Shown here: positions 44,801 to 57,446 of the stretch, in pieces
Layout of the letters: the number at the start of each line of letters is the position of its first letter
How positions within the stretch are numbered: position 1 is the stretch's first letter
NCBI GenBank assembly: GCA_037577475.1
Contig: CM075187.1
Span: forward strand, 3,250,046 to 3,314,045
Source: Chaunax sp. Z400
Taxonomy: Eukaryota > Chordata > Actinopteri > Lophiiformes > Chaunacidae
Length of the DNA stretch: 64,000 nucleotides
Reading direction: 5' to 3'
The notes under the pieces: generated by a model
Databases searched by the model: none
Seen by the model: the letters and a program-made list of their open reading frames with translations, nothing else
What the model was told of the DNA's origin: nothing
Translations under genes and position numbers: made by a program

Positions 44801-47800
44801 GGTTAGGGTTTGAGCAAGGGTTAGGGTTAGGGTTTGAGCTAGGGTTAGGGTTAGGGTTTGAGTTAGGGTTAGGGTTAGGGTTTGAGCTAGGGTTAGGGTT
44901 AGGGTTTGAGCTAGGGTTAGGGTTAGGGTTAGGGTTAGGGTTTGAGCTAGGGTTAGGGTTTGAGCTAGGGTTAGGGTTAGCGTTTGAGCTAGGGTTAGGG
45001 TTAGGGTTTGAGCTAGGGTTAGGGTTAGGGTTAGGGTTTGAGCTAGGGTTAGGGTTAGGGTTTGAGCTAGGGTTAGGGTTAGGGTTTGAGCTAGGGTTAG
45101 GGTTAGGTTTAGGGTTTGAGCTAGGGTTAGGGTTAGGGTTAGGGTTTGAGCTAGGGTTAGGGTTAGGGTTAGGGTTTGAGCTAGGGTTAGGGTTTGAGCT
45201 AGGGTTAGGGTTAGGGTTTGAGCTAGGGTTAGGGTTAGGGTTAGGGTTTGAGCTAGGGTTAGGGTTAGGGTTTGAGCTAGGGTTAGGGTTAGGGTTAGGG
45301 TTTGAGCTAGGGTTAGGGTTAGGGTTAAGGTTTGAGCTAGGGTTAGGGTTAGGGTTTGAGCTAGGGTTAGGGTTAGGGTTAGGGTTTGAGCTAGGGTTAG
45401 GGTTAGGGTTAGGGTTTGAGCTAGGGTTAGGGTTTGAGCTAGGGTTAGGGTTAGGGTTAGGGTTTGAGCTAGGGTTAGGGTTAGGGTTTGAGCTAGGGTT
45501 AGGGTTAGGATTAGGGTTTGAGCTAGGGTTAGGGTTAGGGTTTGAGCTAGGGTTAGGGTTAGGGTTAGGGTTAAGGTTTGAGCTAGGGTTAGGGTTACTG
45601 TTTGAGCTAGGGTTAGGGTTAGGGTTAGGGTTTGAGCTAGGGTTAGGGTTAGGGTTTGAGCTAGGGTTAGGATTAGGGTTAGGGTTTGACCTAGGGTTAG
45701 GGTTAGGGTTAGGGTTTGAGCTAGGGTTAGGGTTAGGGTTAGGGTTTGAGCTAGGGTTAGGGTTAGGGTTAGGGTTTGAGCTAGGGTTAGGGTTAGGGTT
45801 AGGGTTTGAGCTAGGGTTAGGGTTAGGGTTTGAGCTAGGGTTAGGGTTAGGGTTTGAGCTAGGGTTAGGGTTAGGGTTTGAGCTAGGGTTAGGGTTAGGG
45901 TTTGAGCTAGGGTTAGGGTTAGGGTTTGAGCTAGGGTTAGGGTTAGGGTTAGGGTTTGAGCTAGGGTTAGGGTTAGGGTTTGAGCTAGGGTTAGGGTTAG
46001 GGTTAGGGTTTGAGCTAGGATTAGGGTTTGAGCTAGGGTTAGGGTTAGGGTTAGGGTTTGAGCTAGGGTTAGGGTTTGAGCTAGGGTAGGATTAGGGTTT
46101 GAGCTAGGGTTAGGGTTAGGGTTTGAGCTAGGGTTAGGGTTAGGGTTTGAGCTAGGGTGAGGGTTAGGGTTAGGGTTTGAGCTAGGGTTAGGGTTAGGGT
46201 TAGGGTTTGAGCTAGGGTTAGGGTTAGGGTCTGAGCTAGGGTTAGGGTTAGGGTTTGAGCTAGGGTTAGGGTTTGAGCTAGGGTTAGGGTTAGGGTTTGA
46301 GCTAGGGTTAGGGTTAGGGTTTGAGCTAGGGTTAGGGTTAGGGTTAGGGTTTGAGCTAGGGTTAGGGTTAGGGTTTGAGCTAGGGTTAGGGTTAGGGTTT
46401 GAGCTAGGGTTAGGGTTAGGGTTAGGGTTAGGGTTTGAGCAAGGGTTAGGGTTAGGGTTTGAGCTAGGGTTAGGGTTAGGGTTTGAGTTAGGGTTAGGGT
46501 TAGGGTTTGAGCTAGGGTTAGGGTTAGGGTTTGAGCTAGGGTTAGGGTTAGGTTTAGGGTTTGAGCTAGGGTTAGGGTTAGGGTTAGGGTTAGGGTTTGA
46601 GCTAGGGTTAGGGTTAGGGTTAGGGTTTGAGCTAGGGTTAGGGTTAGCGTTTGAGCTAGGGTTAGGGTTAGGGTTTGAGCTAGGTTTAGGGTTAGGGTTA
46701 GGGTTTGAGCTAGGGTTAGGGTTAGGGTTTGAGCTAGGGTTAGGGTTAGGGTTAGGGTTTGAGCAGGGGTTAGGGTTAGGGTTTGAGCTAGGGTTAGGGT
46801 TAGGGTTTGAGTTAGGGTTAGGGTTAGGGTTTGAGCTAGGGTTAGGGTTAGGGTTTGAGCTAGGGTTAGGGTTAGGGTTTGAGCTAGGGTTAGGGTTAGG
46901 TTTAGGGTTTGAGCTAGGGTTAGGGTTAGGGTTAGGGTTAGGGTTTGAGCTAGGGTTAGGGTTAGGGTTAGGGTTTGAGCTAGGGTTAGGGTTAGGGTTA
47001 GGGTTTGAGCTAGGGTTAGGGTTAGGGTCTGAGCTAGGGTTAGGGTTAGGGTTTGAGCTAGGGTTAGGGTTTGAGCTAGGGTTAGGGTTAGGGTTTGAGC
47101 TAGGGTTAGGGTTAGGGTTTGAGCTAGGGTTAGGGTTAGGGTTAGGGTTTGAGCTAGGGTTAGGGTTAGGGTTTGAGCTAGGGTTAGGGTTAGGGTTTGA
47201 GCTAGGGTTAGGGTTAGGGTTAGGGTTAGGGTTTGAGCAAGGGTTAGGGTTAGGGTTTGAGCTAGGGTTAGGGTTAGGGTTTGAGTTAGGGTTAGGGTTA
47301 GGGTTTGAGCTAGGGTTAGGGTTAGGGTTTGAGCTAGGGTTAGGGTTAGGTTTAGGGTTTGAGCTAGGGTTAGGGTTAGGGTTAGGGTTAGGGTTTGAGC
47401 TAGGGTTAGGGTTAGGGTTAGGGTTTGAGCTAGGGTTAGGGTTAGCGTTTGAGCTAGGGTTAGGGTTAGGGTTTGAGCTAGGTTTAGGGTTAGGGTTAGG
47501 GTTTGAGCTAGGGTTAGGGTTAGGGTTTGAGCTAGGGTTAGGGTTAGGGTTAGGGTTTGAGCAGGGGTTAGGGTTAGGGTTTGAGCTAGGGTTAGGGTTA
47601 GGGTTTGAGTTAGGGTTAGGGTTAGGGTTTGAGCTAGGGTTAGGGTTAGGGTTTGAGCTAGGGTTAGGGTTAGGGTTTGAGCTAGGGTTAGGGTTAGGTT
47701 TAGGGTTTGAGCTAGGGTTAGGGTTAGGGTTAGGGTTAGGGTTTGAGCTAGGGTTAGGGTTTGAGCTAGGGTTAGGGTTAGCGTTTGAGCTAGGGTTAGG

Positions 47801-50298
47801 GTTAGGGTTTGAGCTAGGGTTAGGGTTAGGGTTAGGGTTTGAGCTAGGGTTAGGGTTAGGGTTTGAGCTAGGGTTAGGGTTAAGGTTTGAGCTAGGGTTA
47901 GGGTTAGGGTTAGGGTTTGAGCTAGGGTTAGGGTTAGGGTTAGGGTTTGAGCTAGGGTTAGGGTTAGGGTTAGGGTTTGAGCTAGGGTTAGGGTTTGAGC
48001 TAGGGTTAGGGTTAGGGTTTGAGCTAGGGTTAGGGTTAGGGTTAGGGTTTGAGCTAGGGTTAGGGTTAGGGTTTGAGCTAGGGTTAGGGTTAGGGTTAGG
48101 GTTTGAGCTAGGGTTAGGGTTAGGGTTAGGGTTTGAGCTAGGGTTAGGGTTAGGGTTTGAGCTAGGGTTAGGGTTAGGGTTAGGGTTTGAGCTAGGGTTA
48201 GGGTTAGGGTTAGGGTTTGAGCTAGGGTTAGGGTTAGGGTTAGGGTTTGAGCTAGGGTTAGGGTTAGGGTTTGAGCTAGGGTTAGGGTTAGGGTTTGAGC
48301 TAAGGTTAGGGTTAGGGTTAGGGTTTGAGCTAGGGTTAGGGTTTGAGCTAGGGTTAGGGTTAGGGTTTGAGCTATGGTTAGGGTTTGAGCTAGGGTTAGG
48401 GTTAGGGTTTGAGCTAGGGTTAGGGTTAGGTTTTGAGCTAGGGTTAGGGTTAGGGTTTGAGCTAGGGTTAGGGTTTGAGCTAGGGTTAGGGTTAGGGTTT
48501 GAGCTATGGTTAGGGTTTGAGCTAGGGTTAGGTTTAGGGTTTGAGCTAGGGTTAGGGTTAGGGTTAGGGTTAGGGTTTGAGCTAGGGTTAGGGTTAGGGT
48601 TAGGGTTTGAGCTAGGGTTAGGGTTAGCGTTTGAGCTAGGGTTAGGGCTAGGGTTTGAGCTAGGGTTAGGGTTAGGGTTAGGGTTTGAGCTAGGGTTAGG
48701 GTTAGGGTTTGAGCTAGGGTTAGGGTTAGGGTTTGAGCTAGGGTTAGGGTTAGGGTTTGAGCTAGGGTTAGGGTTAGGGTTAGGGTTTGAGCTAGGGTTA
48801 GGGTTAGGGTTAGGGTTTGAGCTAGGGTTAGGGTTAGGGTTAGGGTTTGAGCTAGGGTTAGGGTGTGAGCTAGGGTTAGGGTTAGGGTTTGAGCTAGGGT
48901 TAGGGTTAGTGTTAGGGTTTGAGCTAGGGTTAGGGTTAGGGTTTGAGCTAGGGTTAGGGTTAGGGTTAGGGTTTGAGCTAGGGTTAGGGTTAGGGTTTGA
49001 GCTAGGGTTAGGGTTAGGGTTAGGGTTTGAGCTAGGGTTAGGGTTAGGTTTAGGGTTTGAGCTAGGGTTAGGGTTAGGGTTAGGGTTTGAGCTAGGGTTA
49101 GGGTTAGGGTTTGAGCTAGGGTTAGGGTTAGGGTTAGGGTTTGAGCTAGGGTTAGGGTTAGGGTTAGGGTTTGAGCTAGGGTGAGGGTTAGGGTTAGGGT
49201 TTGAGCTAGGGTTAGGGTTAGGGTTAGGGTTTGAGCTAGGGTTAGGGTTAGGGTTTGAGCTAGGGTTAGGGTTAGGGTTTGAGCTAGGGTTAGGGTTAGG
49301 GTTTGAGCTAGGGTTAGGGTTAGGGTTAGGGTTTGAGCTAGGGTTAGGGTTAGGGTTTGAGCTAGGGTTAGGGTTAGGGTTAGGGTTTGAGCTAGGGTTA
49401 GGGTTAGGGTTTGAGCTAGGGTTAGGGTTAGGGTTAGGGTTTGAGCTAGGGTTAGGGTTAGGGTTTGAGCTAGGGTTAGGGTTAGGGTTAGGGTTTGAGC
49501 TAGGGTTAGGGTTAGGGTTAGGGTTTGAGCTAGGGTTAGGGTTAGGGTTAGGGTTTGAGCTAGGGTTAGGGTTAGGGTTTGAGCTAGGGTTAGGGTTAGG
49601 GTTAGGGTTAGGGTTAGGGTTTGAGCTAGGGTTAGGGTTAGGGTTAGGGTTTGAGCTAGGATTAGGGTTTGAGCTAGGGTTAGGGTTAGGGTTTGAGCTA
49701 GGGTTAGGGTTAGGGTTAGGGTTTGAGCTAGGGTTAGGGTTAGGGTTTGAGCTAGGGTTAGGGTTAGGGTTTGAGCTAGGGTTAGGGTTAGGGTTAGGGT
49801 TTGAGCTAGGGTTAGGGTTAGGGTTTGAGCTAGGGCTAGGGTTAGGGTTAGGGTTTGAGCTATGGTTAGGGTTAGGGTTTGAGCTAGGGTTAGGGTTAGG
49901 GTTTGAGCTAGGGTTAGGGTTAGGGTTTGAGCTAGGGTTAGGGTTAGGGTTAGGGTTTGAGCTAGGGTTAGGGTTAGGGTTTGAGCTAGGGTTAGGGTTA
50001 GGGTTTGAGCTAAGGTTAGGGTTAGCGTTAGGGTTTGAGCTAGGGTTAGGGTTTGAGCTAGGGTTAGGGTTAGGGTTTGAGCTATGGTTAGGGTTTGAGC
50101 TAGGGTTAGGGTTAGGGTTTGAGCTAGGGTTAGGGTTAGGGTTTGAGCTAGGGTTAGGGTTAGGTTTTGAGCTAGGGTTAGGGTTAGGGTTTGAGCTAGG
50201 GTTAGGGTTTGAGCTAGGGTTAGGGTTAGGGTTTGAGCTAGGGTTAGGGTTAGGGTTTGAGCTAGGGTTAGGGTTAGGGCTTGAGCTAGGGTTAGGGT
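41841..50298 (+). repeat. Inner telomere-like array III
   Basis: About 8.5 kb of TTTGAG-CTAGGG-(TTAGGG)n. A marker set, GGTCTGAG then GAGCAAGGG then GAGTTAGGG then GCGTTTGAG, recurs in the same order with GGTCTGAG at 42199, 42871, 44604, 46229 and 47027, so higher-order units of about 0.67, 0.8 and 1.6 kb coexist. From about 47.9 kb onward the array is a copy of the one between islands E and F (for example GGTGTGAG at 48863 and 52089). A 1958-codon minus-strand open frame (44456-50332) covers most of it and is rejected as a gene. Confidence 0.93.
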
Positions 50299-51018
50299 TC
50301 GCTTTACGACCTTCCGTTCCGGAGCAAGTCACTTCCTTTCACTTACATAGCTGTATCTCAAGAACGGAAGGTCGTAGAGACTCGGCGACAAGTGTGGCGT
50401 GTTCAGAGACGCCGAAATATGTCTGACGGATCATGGTTCCGAATCTCTACGACCTTCCGTTCCCGCGTTATAATTAAGTTTATTTTCCCATTGAAGTGAA
50501 AGGGGTTTGGTGCGCCTATAATGAATGTGTGTATCTCGGCAACGGAAGGTCGTACAGACTCGGGACTAATGTCCGTCTAGGGGTTTATGTGGTCTCTGAG
50601 AACGCCAGTCTTTGTCCCGAGTCTCTACGACCTTCCGTTCCCGAGATACGACGTATCCAGTAGAGGGGATACTCAATATGTGTATCTCGGGAACGGAAGG
50701 TCGTAGAGACTTGGGGACAAGTCCGGCGTGTTCAGCGCCCCCGAAATATGGCAGACGGATCTTGGTTACAAGTTGCTCCGACCTTCGGTTCTGGAGTTAT
50801 ACTCAAGTTTATTTTCTCATTGGAGATGTATGTGGCTTGGCGCACCTATACTGAATATGTGTATCTCGGGAACGGAAGGTCATAGAGACTCGGGAACAAC
50901 ATCCGTCTGGGGGTTTTCGGGGTCTCTGAGAACGCCAGTCTTTGTCCCGAGTCTCTACGACCTTCCCTTCCCGAGATATGACATATCCAATAGTGGGGGT
51001 ATACTGGGTCTTAGACTA
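50299..51018 (+). repeat. Complex satellite island E
   Basis: A 720-bp island, shorter than D by two 330-bp dimers, with the same left (TTCGCTTTACGACC) and right ('gggtcttagacta') junctions. The perfect 29-bp inverted repeat is at 50621-50649 and 50682-50710. It is the first member of the E/F/G group defined by 'ttctggagtt'. Confidence 0.9.
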
Positions 51019-53518
51019 GGGTTAGGGTTCGGGTTGTTACGGTTAGGGTTTGGGTTGGGCTAGGATTGGACTAGGGGTAGGGTTGGGGTTGGGCTAGGGT
51101 TAGGGTTAGGGTTTGAGCTAGGGTTAGGGTTAGGGTTAGGGTTTGAGCTAGGGTTAGGGTTAGGGTTAGGGTTTGAGCTAGGGTTAGGGTTAGGGTTAGG
51201 GTTTGAGCTAGGGTTAGGGTTTGAGCTAGGGTTAGGGTTAGGGTTTGAGCTAGGGTTAGGGTTAGGGTTAGGGTTTGAGCTAGGGTTAGGGTTAGGGTTT
51301 GAGCTAGGGTTAGGGTTAGGGTTAGGGTTTGAGCTAGGGTTAGGGTTAGGGTTAGGGTTTGAGCTAGGGTTAGGGTTAGGGTTTGAGCTAGGGTTAGGGT
51401 TAGGGTTAGGGTTTGAGCTAGGGTTAGGGTTAGGGTTAGGGTTTGAGCTAGGGTTAGGGTTAGGGTTAGGGTTTGAGCTAGGGTTAGGGTTAGGGTTTGA
51501 GCTAGGGTTAGGGTTAGGGTTTGAGCTAAGGTTAGGGTTAGGGTTAGGGTTTGAGCTAGGGTTAGGGTTTGAGCTAGGGTTAGGGTTAGGGTTTGAGCTA
51601 TGGTTAGGGTTTGAGCTAGGGTTAGGGTTAGGGTTTGAGCTAGGGTTAGGGTTAGGTTTTGAGCTAGGGTTAGGGTTAGGGTTTGAGCTAGGGTTAGGGT
51701 TTGAGCTAGGGTTAGGGTTAGGGTTTGAGCTATGGTTAGGGTTTGAGCTAGGGTTAGGTTTAGGGTTTGAGCTAGGGTTAGGGTTAGGGTTAGGGTTAGG
51801 GTTTGAGCTAGGGTTAGGGTTAGGGTTAGGGTTTGAGCTAGGGTTAGGGTTAGCGTTTGAGCTAGGGTTAGGGCTAGGGTTTGAGCTAGGGTTAGGGTTA
51901 GGGTTAGGGTTTGAGCTAGGGTTAGGGTTAGGGTTTGAGCTAGGGTTAGGGTTAGGGTTTGAGCTAGGGTTAGGGTTAGGGTTTGAGCTAGGGTTAGGGT
52001 TAGGGTTAGGGTTTGAGCTAGGGTTAGGGTTAGGGTTAGGGTTTGAGCTAGGGTTAGGGTTAGGGTTAGGGTTTGAGCTAGGGTTAGGGTGTGAGCTAGG
52101 GTTAGGGTTAGGGTTTGAGCTAGGGTTAGGGTTAGTGTTAGGGTTTGAGCTAGGGTTAGGGTTAGGGTTTGAGCTAGGGTTAGGGTTAGGGTTAGGGTTT
52201 GAGCTAGGGTTAGGGTTAGGGTTTGAGCTAGGGTTAGGGTTAGGGTTAGGGTTTGAGCTAGGGTTAGGGTTAGGTTTAGGGTTTGAGCTAGGGTTAGGGT
52301 TAGGGTTAGGGTTTGAGCTAGGGTTAGGGTTAGGGTTTGAGCTAGGGTTAGGGTTAGGGTTAGGGTTTGAGCTAGGGTTAGGGTTAGGGTTAGGGTTTGA
52401 GCTAGGGTGAGGGTTAGGGTTAGGGTTTGAGCTAGGGTTAGGGTTAGGGTTAGGGTTTGAGCTAGGGTTAGGGTTAGGGTTTGAGCTAGGGTTAGGGTTA
52501 GGGTTTGAGCTAGGGTTAGGGTTAGGGTTTGAGCTAGGGTTAGGGTTAGGGTTAGGGTTTGAGCTAGGGTTAGGGTTAGGGTTTGAGCTAGGGTTAGGGT
52601 TAGGGTTAGGGTTTGAGCTAGGGTTAGGGTTAGGGTTTGAGCTAGGGTTAGGGTTAGGGTTAGGGTTTGAGCTAGGGTTAGGGTTAGGGTTTGAGCTAGG
52701 GTTAGGGTTAGGGTTAGGGTTTGAGCTAGGGTTAGGGTTAGGGTTAGGGTTTGAGCTAGGGTTAGGGTTAGGGTTAGGGTTTGAGCTAGGGTTAGGGTTA
52801 GGGTTTGAGCTAGGGTTAGGGTTAGGGTTAGGGTTAGGGTTTGAGCTAGGGTTAGGGTTAGGGTTAGGGTTTGAGCTAGGATTAGGGTTTGAGCTAGGGT
52901 TAGGGTTAGGGTTTGAGCTAGGGTTAGGGTTAGGGTTAGGGTTTGAGCTAGGGTTAGGGTTAGGGTTTGAGCTAGGGTTAGGGTTAGGGTTTGAGCTAGG
53001 GTTAGGGTTAGGGTTAGGGTTTGAGCTAGGGTTAGGGTTAGGGTTTGAGCTAGGGCTAGGGTTAGGGTTAGGGTTTGAGCTATGGTTAGGGTTAGGGTTT
53101 GAGCTAGGGTTAGGGTTAGGGTTTGAGCTAGGGTTAGGGTTAGGGTTTGAGCTAGGGTTAGGGTTAGGGTTAGGGTTTGAGCTAGGGTTAGGGTTAGGGT
53201 TTGAGCTAGGGTTAGGGTTAGGGTTTGAGCTAAGGTTAGGGTTAGCGTTAGGGTTTGAGCTAGGGTTAGGGTTTGAGCTAGGGTTAGGGTTAGGGTTTGA
53301 GCTATGGTTAGGGTTTGAGCTAGGGTTAGGGTTAGGGTTTGAGCTAGGGTTAGGGTTAGGGTTTGAGCTAGGGTTAGGGTTAGGTTTTGAGCTAGGGTTA
53401 GGGTTAGGGTTTGAGCTAGGGTTAGGGTTTGAGCTAGGGTTAGGGTTAGGGTTTGAGCTAGGGTTAGGGTTAGGGTTTGAGCTAGGGTTAGGGTTAGGGC
53501 TTGAGCTAGGGTTAGGGT
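51019..53518 (+). repeat. Inner telomere-like array between islands E and F
   Basis: About 2.5 kb of TTTGAG-CTAGGG-(TTAGGG)n. It contains GAGCTATGG variants in two clusters (about 51600-51730 and 53085-53310). The first cluster resembles the array's own right edge, so an earlier edge was copied inward. The 830-codon minus-strand frame is a repeat shadow. Confidence 0.93.
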
Positions 53519-54238
53519 TCGCTTTACGACCTTCCGTTCCGGAGCAAGTCACTTCCTTTCACTTACATAGCTGTATCTCAAGAACGGAAGGTCGTAGAGA
53601 CTCGGCGACAAGTGTGGCGTGTTCAGAGACGCCGAAATATGTCTGACGGATCATGGTTCCGAATCTCTACGACCTTCCGTTCCCGCGTTATAATTAAGTT
53701 TATTTTCCCATTGAAGTGAAAGGGGTTTGGTGCGCCTATAATGAATGTGTGTATCTCGGCAACGGAAGGTCGTACAGACTCGGGACTAATGTCCGTCTAG
53801 GGGTTTATGTGGTCTCTGAGAACGCCAGTCTTTGTCCCGAGTCTCTACGACCTTCCGTTCCCGAGATACGACGTATCCAGTAGAGGGGATACTCAATATG
53901 TGTATCTCGGGAACGGAAGGTCGTAGAGACTTGGGGACAAGTCCGGCGTGTTCAGCGCCCCCGAAATATGGCAGACGGATCTTGGTTACAAGTTGCTCCG
54001 ACCTTCGGTTCTGGAGTTATACTCAAGTTTATTTTCTCATTGGAGATGTATGTGGCTTGGCGCACCTATACTGAATATGTGTATCTCGGGAACGGAAGGT
54101 CATAGAGACTCGGGAACAACATCCGTCTGGGGGTTTTCGGGGTCTCTGAGAACGCCAGTCTTTGTCCCGAGTCTCTACGACCTTCCCTTCCCGAGATATG
54201 ACATATCCAATAGTGGGGGTATACTGGGTCTTAGACTA
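53519..54238 (+). repeat. Complex satellite island F
   Basis: By reading, this is essentially the same sequence as island E, 3220 bp later, with the 29-bp inverted repeat at 53841-53869 and 53902-53930. Confidence 0.9.
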
Positions 54239-56726
54239 GGGTTAGGGTTCGGGTTGTTACGGTTAGGGTTTGGGTTGGGCTAGGATTGGACTAGGGGTAG
54301 GGTTGGGGTTGGGCTAGGGTTAGGGTTAGGGTTTGAGCTAGGGTTAGGGTTAGGGTTAGGGTTAGGGTTTGAGCTAGGGTTAGGGTTAGGGTTAGGGTTT
54401 GAGCTAGGGTTAGGGTTAGGGTTAGGGTTTGAGCTAGGGTTAGGGTTTGAGCTAGGGTTAGGGTTAGGGTTTGAGCTAGGGTTAGGGTTAGGGTTAGGGT
54501 TTGAGCTAGGGTTAGGGTTAGGGTTTGAGCTAGGGTTAGGGTTAGGGTTAGGGTTTGAGCTAGGGTTAGGGTTAGGGTTAGGGTTTGAGCTAGGGTTAGG
54601 GTTAGGGTTTGAGCTAGGGTTAGGGTTAGGGTTAGGGTTTGAGCTAGGGTTAGGGTTAGGGTTAGGGTTTGAGCTAGGGTTAGGGTTAGGGTTAGGGTTT
54701 GAGCTAGGGTTAGGGTTAGGGTTTGAGCTAGGGTTAGGGTTAGGGTTTGAGCTAAGGTTAGGGTTAGGGTTAGGGTTTGAGCTAGGGTTAGGGTTTGAGC
54801 TAGGGTTAGGGTTAGGGTTTGAGCTATGGTTAGGGTTTGAGCTAGGGTTAGGGTTAGGGTTTGAGCTAGGGTTAGGGTTAGGTTTTGAGCTAGGGTTAGG
54901 GTTAGGGTTTGAGCTAGGGTTAGGGTTTGAGCTAGGGTTAGGGTTAGGGTTTGAGCTATGGTTAGGGTTTGAGCTAGGGTTAGGTTTAGGGTTTGAGCTA
55001 GGGTTAGGGTTAGGGTTAGGGTTAGGGTTTGAGCTAGGGTTAGGGTTAGGGTTAGGGTTTGAGCTAGGGTTAGGGTTAGCGTTTGAGCTAGGGTTAGGGC
55101 TAGGGTTTGAGCTAGGGTTAGGGTTAGGGTTAGGGTTTGAGCTAGGGTTAGGGTTAGGGTTTGAGCTAGGGTTAGGGTTAGGGTTTGAGCTAGGGTTAGG
55201 GTTAGGGTTTGAGCTAGGGTTAGGGTTAGGGTTAGGGTTTGAGCTAGGGTTAGGGTTAGGGTTAGGGTTTGAGCTAGGGTTAGGGTTAGGGTTAGGGTTT
55301 GAGCTAGGGTTAGGGTGTGAGCTAGGGTTAGGGTTAGGGTTTGAGCTAGGGTTAGGGTTAGTGTTAGGGTTTGAGCTAGGGTTAGGGTTAGGGTTTGAGC
55401 TAGGGTTAGGGTTAGGGTTAGGGTTTGAGCTAGGGTTAGGGTTAGGGTTTGAGCTAGGGTTAGGGTTAGGGTTAGGGTTTGAGCTAGGGTTAGGGTTAGG
55501 TTTAGGGTTTGAGCTAGGGTTAGGGTTAGGGTTAGGGTTTGAGCTAGGGTTAGGGTTAGGGTTTGAGCTAGGGTTAGGGTTAGGGTTAGGGTTAGGGTTT
55601 GAGCTAGGGTTAGGGTTAGGGTTAGGGTTTGAGCTAGGGTGAGGGTTAGGGTTAGGGTTTGAGCTAGGGTTAGGGTTAGGGTTAGGGTTTGAGCTAGGGT
55701 TAGGGTTAGGGTTTGAGCTAGGGTTAGGGTTAGGGTTTGAGCTAGGGTTAGGGTTAGGGTTTGAGCTAGGGTTAGGGTTAGGGTTAGGGTTTGAGCTAGG
55801 GTTAGGGTTAGGGTTTGAGCTAGGGTTAGGGTTAGGGTTAGGGTTTGAGCTAGGGTTAGGGTTAGGGTTTGAGCTAGGGTTAGGGTTAGGGTTAGGGTTT
55901 GAGCTAGGGTTAGGGTTAGGGTTTGAGCTAGGGTTAGGGTTAGGGTTAGGGTTTGAGCTAGGGTTAGGGTTAGGGTTAGGGTTTGAGCTAGGGTTAGGGT
56001 TAGGGTTTGAGCTAGGGTTAGGGTTAGGGTTAGGGTTAGGGTTAGGGTTTGAGCTAGGGTTAGGGTTAGGGTTAGGGTTTGAGCTAGGATTAGGGTTTGA
56101 GCTAGGGTTAGGGTTAGGGTTTGAGCTAGGGTTAGGGTTAGGGTTAGGGTTTGAGCTAGGGTTAGGGTTAGGGTTTGAGCTAGGGTTAGGGTTAGGGTTT
56201 GAGCTAGGGTTAGGGTTAGGGTTAGGGTTTGAGCTAGGGTTAGGGTTAGGGTTTGAGCTAGGGCTAGGGTTAGGGTTAGGGTTTGAGCTATGGTTAGGGT
56301 TAGGGTTTGAGCTAGGGTTAGGGTTAGGGTTTGAGCTAGGGTTAGGGTTAGGGTTTGAGCTAGGGTTAGGGTTAGGGTTAGGGTTTGAGCTAGGGTTAGG
56401 GTTAGGGTTTGAGCTAGGGTTAGGGTTAGGGTTTGAGCTAAGGTTAGGGTTAGCGTTAGGGTTTGAGCTAGGGTTAGGGTTTGAGCTAGGGTTAGGGTTA
56501 GGGTTTGAGCTATGGTTAGGGTTTGAGCTAGGGTTAGGGTTAGGGTTTGAGCTAGGGTTAGGGTTAGGGTTTGAGCTAGGGTTAGGGTTAGGTTTTGAGC
56601 TAGGGTTAGGGTTAGGGTTTGAGCTAGGGTTAGGGTTTGAGCTAGGGTTAGGGTTAGGGTTTGAGCTAGGGTTAGGGTTAGGGTTTGAGCTAGGGTTAGG
56701 GTTAGGGCTTGAGCTAGGGTTAGGGT
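54239..56726 (+). repeat. Inner telomere-like array between islands F and G
   Basis: A copy of the E-F array that differs by whole hexamers, for example five instead of four consecutive TTAGGG/CTAGGG hexamers near 54340-54366. The same GGTGTGAG, GAGCTATGG and TTAGCG markers occur in the same order. The 826-codon minus-strand frame is a repeat shadow. Confidence 0.93.
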
Positions 56727-57446
56727 TCGCTTTACGACCTTCCGTTCCGGAGCAAGTCACTTCCTTTCACTTACATAGCTGTATCTCAAGAACGGAAGGT
56801 CGTAGAGACTCGGCGACAAGTGTGGCGTGTTCAGAGACGCCGAAATATGTCTGACGGATCATGGTTCCGAATCTCTACGACCTTCCGTTCCCGCGTTATA
56901 ATTAAGTTTATTTTCCCATTGAAGTGAAAGGGGTTTGGTGCGCCTATAATGAATGTGTGTATCTCGGCAACGGAAGGTCGTACAGACTCGGGACTAATGT
57001 CCGTCTAGGGGTTTATGTGGTCTCTGAGAACGCCAGTCTTTGTCCCGAGTCTCTACGACCTTCCGTTCCCGAGATACGACGTATCCAGTAGAGGGGATAC
57101 TCAATATGTGTATCTCGGGAACGGAAGGTCGTAGAGACTTGGGGACAAGTCCGGCGTGTTCAGCGCCCCCGAAATATGGCAGACGGATCTTGGTTACAAG
57201 TTGCTCCGACCTTCGGTTCTGGAGTTATACTCAAGTTTATTTTCTCATTGGAGATGTATGTGGCTTGGCGCACCTATACTGAATATGTGTATCTCGGGAA
57301 CGGAAGGTCATAGAGACTCGGGAACAACATCCGTCTGGGGGTTTTCGGGGTCTCTGAGAACGCCAGTCTTTGTCCCGAGTCTCTACGACCTTCCCTTCCC
57401 GAGATATGACATATCCAATAGTGGGGGTATACTGGGTCTTAGACTA
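56727..57446 (+). repeat. Complex satellite island G
   Basis: The third copy of the E/F type, with the inverted repeat at 57049-57077 and 57110-57138. The following array differs from those after E and F: it contains 'gttgttagggttgggctggg', resembling the transitions after islands C and D, so the 3.2-kb tandem series ends here. Confidence 0.9.

Larger units (their letters stand above)
47900..57446 (+). repeat. Tandem 3.2-kb compound repeat, three copies (array plus island)
   Basis: Three units each consist of about 2.5 kb of inner array followed by one 720-bp island: to 51018 (E), 51019-54238 (F) and 54239-57446 (G). Island starts are 3220 and 3208 bp apart. An array marker GGTGTGAG is at 48863, 52089 and 55315 (steps of 3226), and TTAGTGTTAGGGTTTGAG lies near 48906, 52132 and 55358. 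Differences in spacing (6 and 18 bp) are whole hexamers. Islands E, F and G share private changes absent from C and D: 'cggttctggagtt', 'actcggcgaca' and 'taattaagttta'. The copies look very recent. Confidence 0.92.

Noticed and set aside
44456..50332. A 1958-codon minus-strand open frame, and similar frames of 293 to 830 codons (Asn-Pro/Ser-Ser runs), as genes for a repetitive protein
   Set aside because: The array period is a multiple of three and its minus strand has no stop in that frame, so openness is automatic. The shared start (MTCSGTEGRK) lies in the island satellite. The frame switches composition at the middle when phase slips, and similar frames exist on the plus strand.
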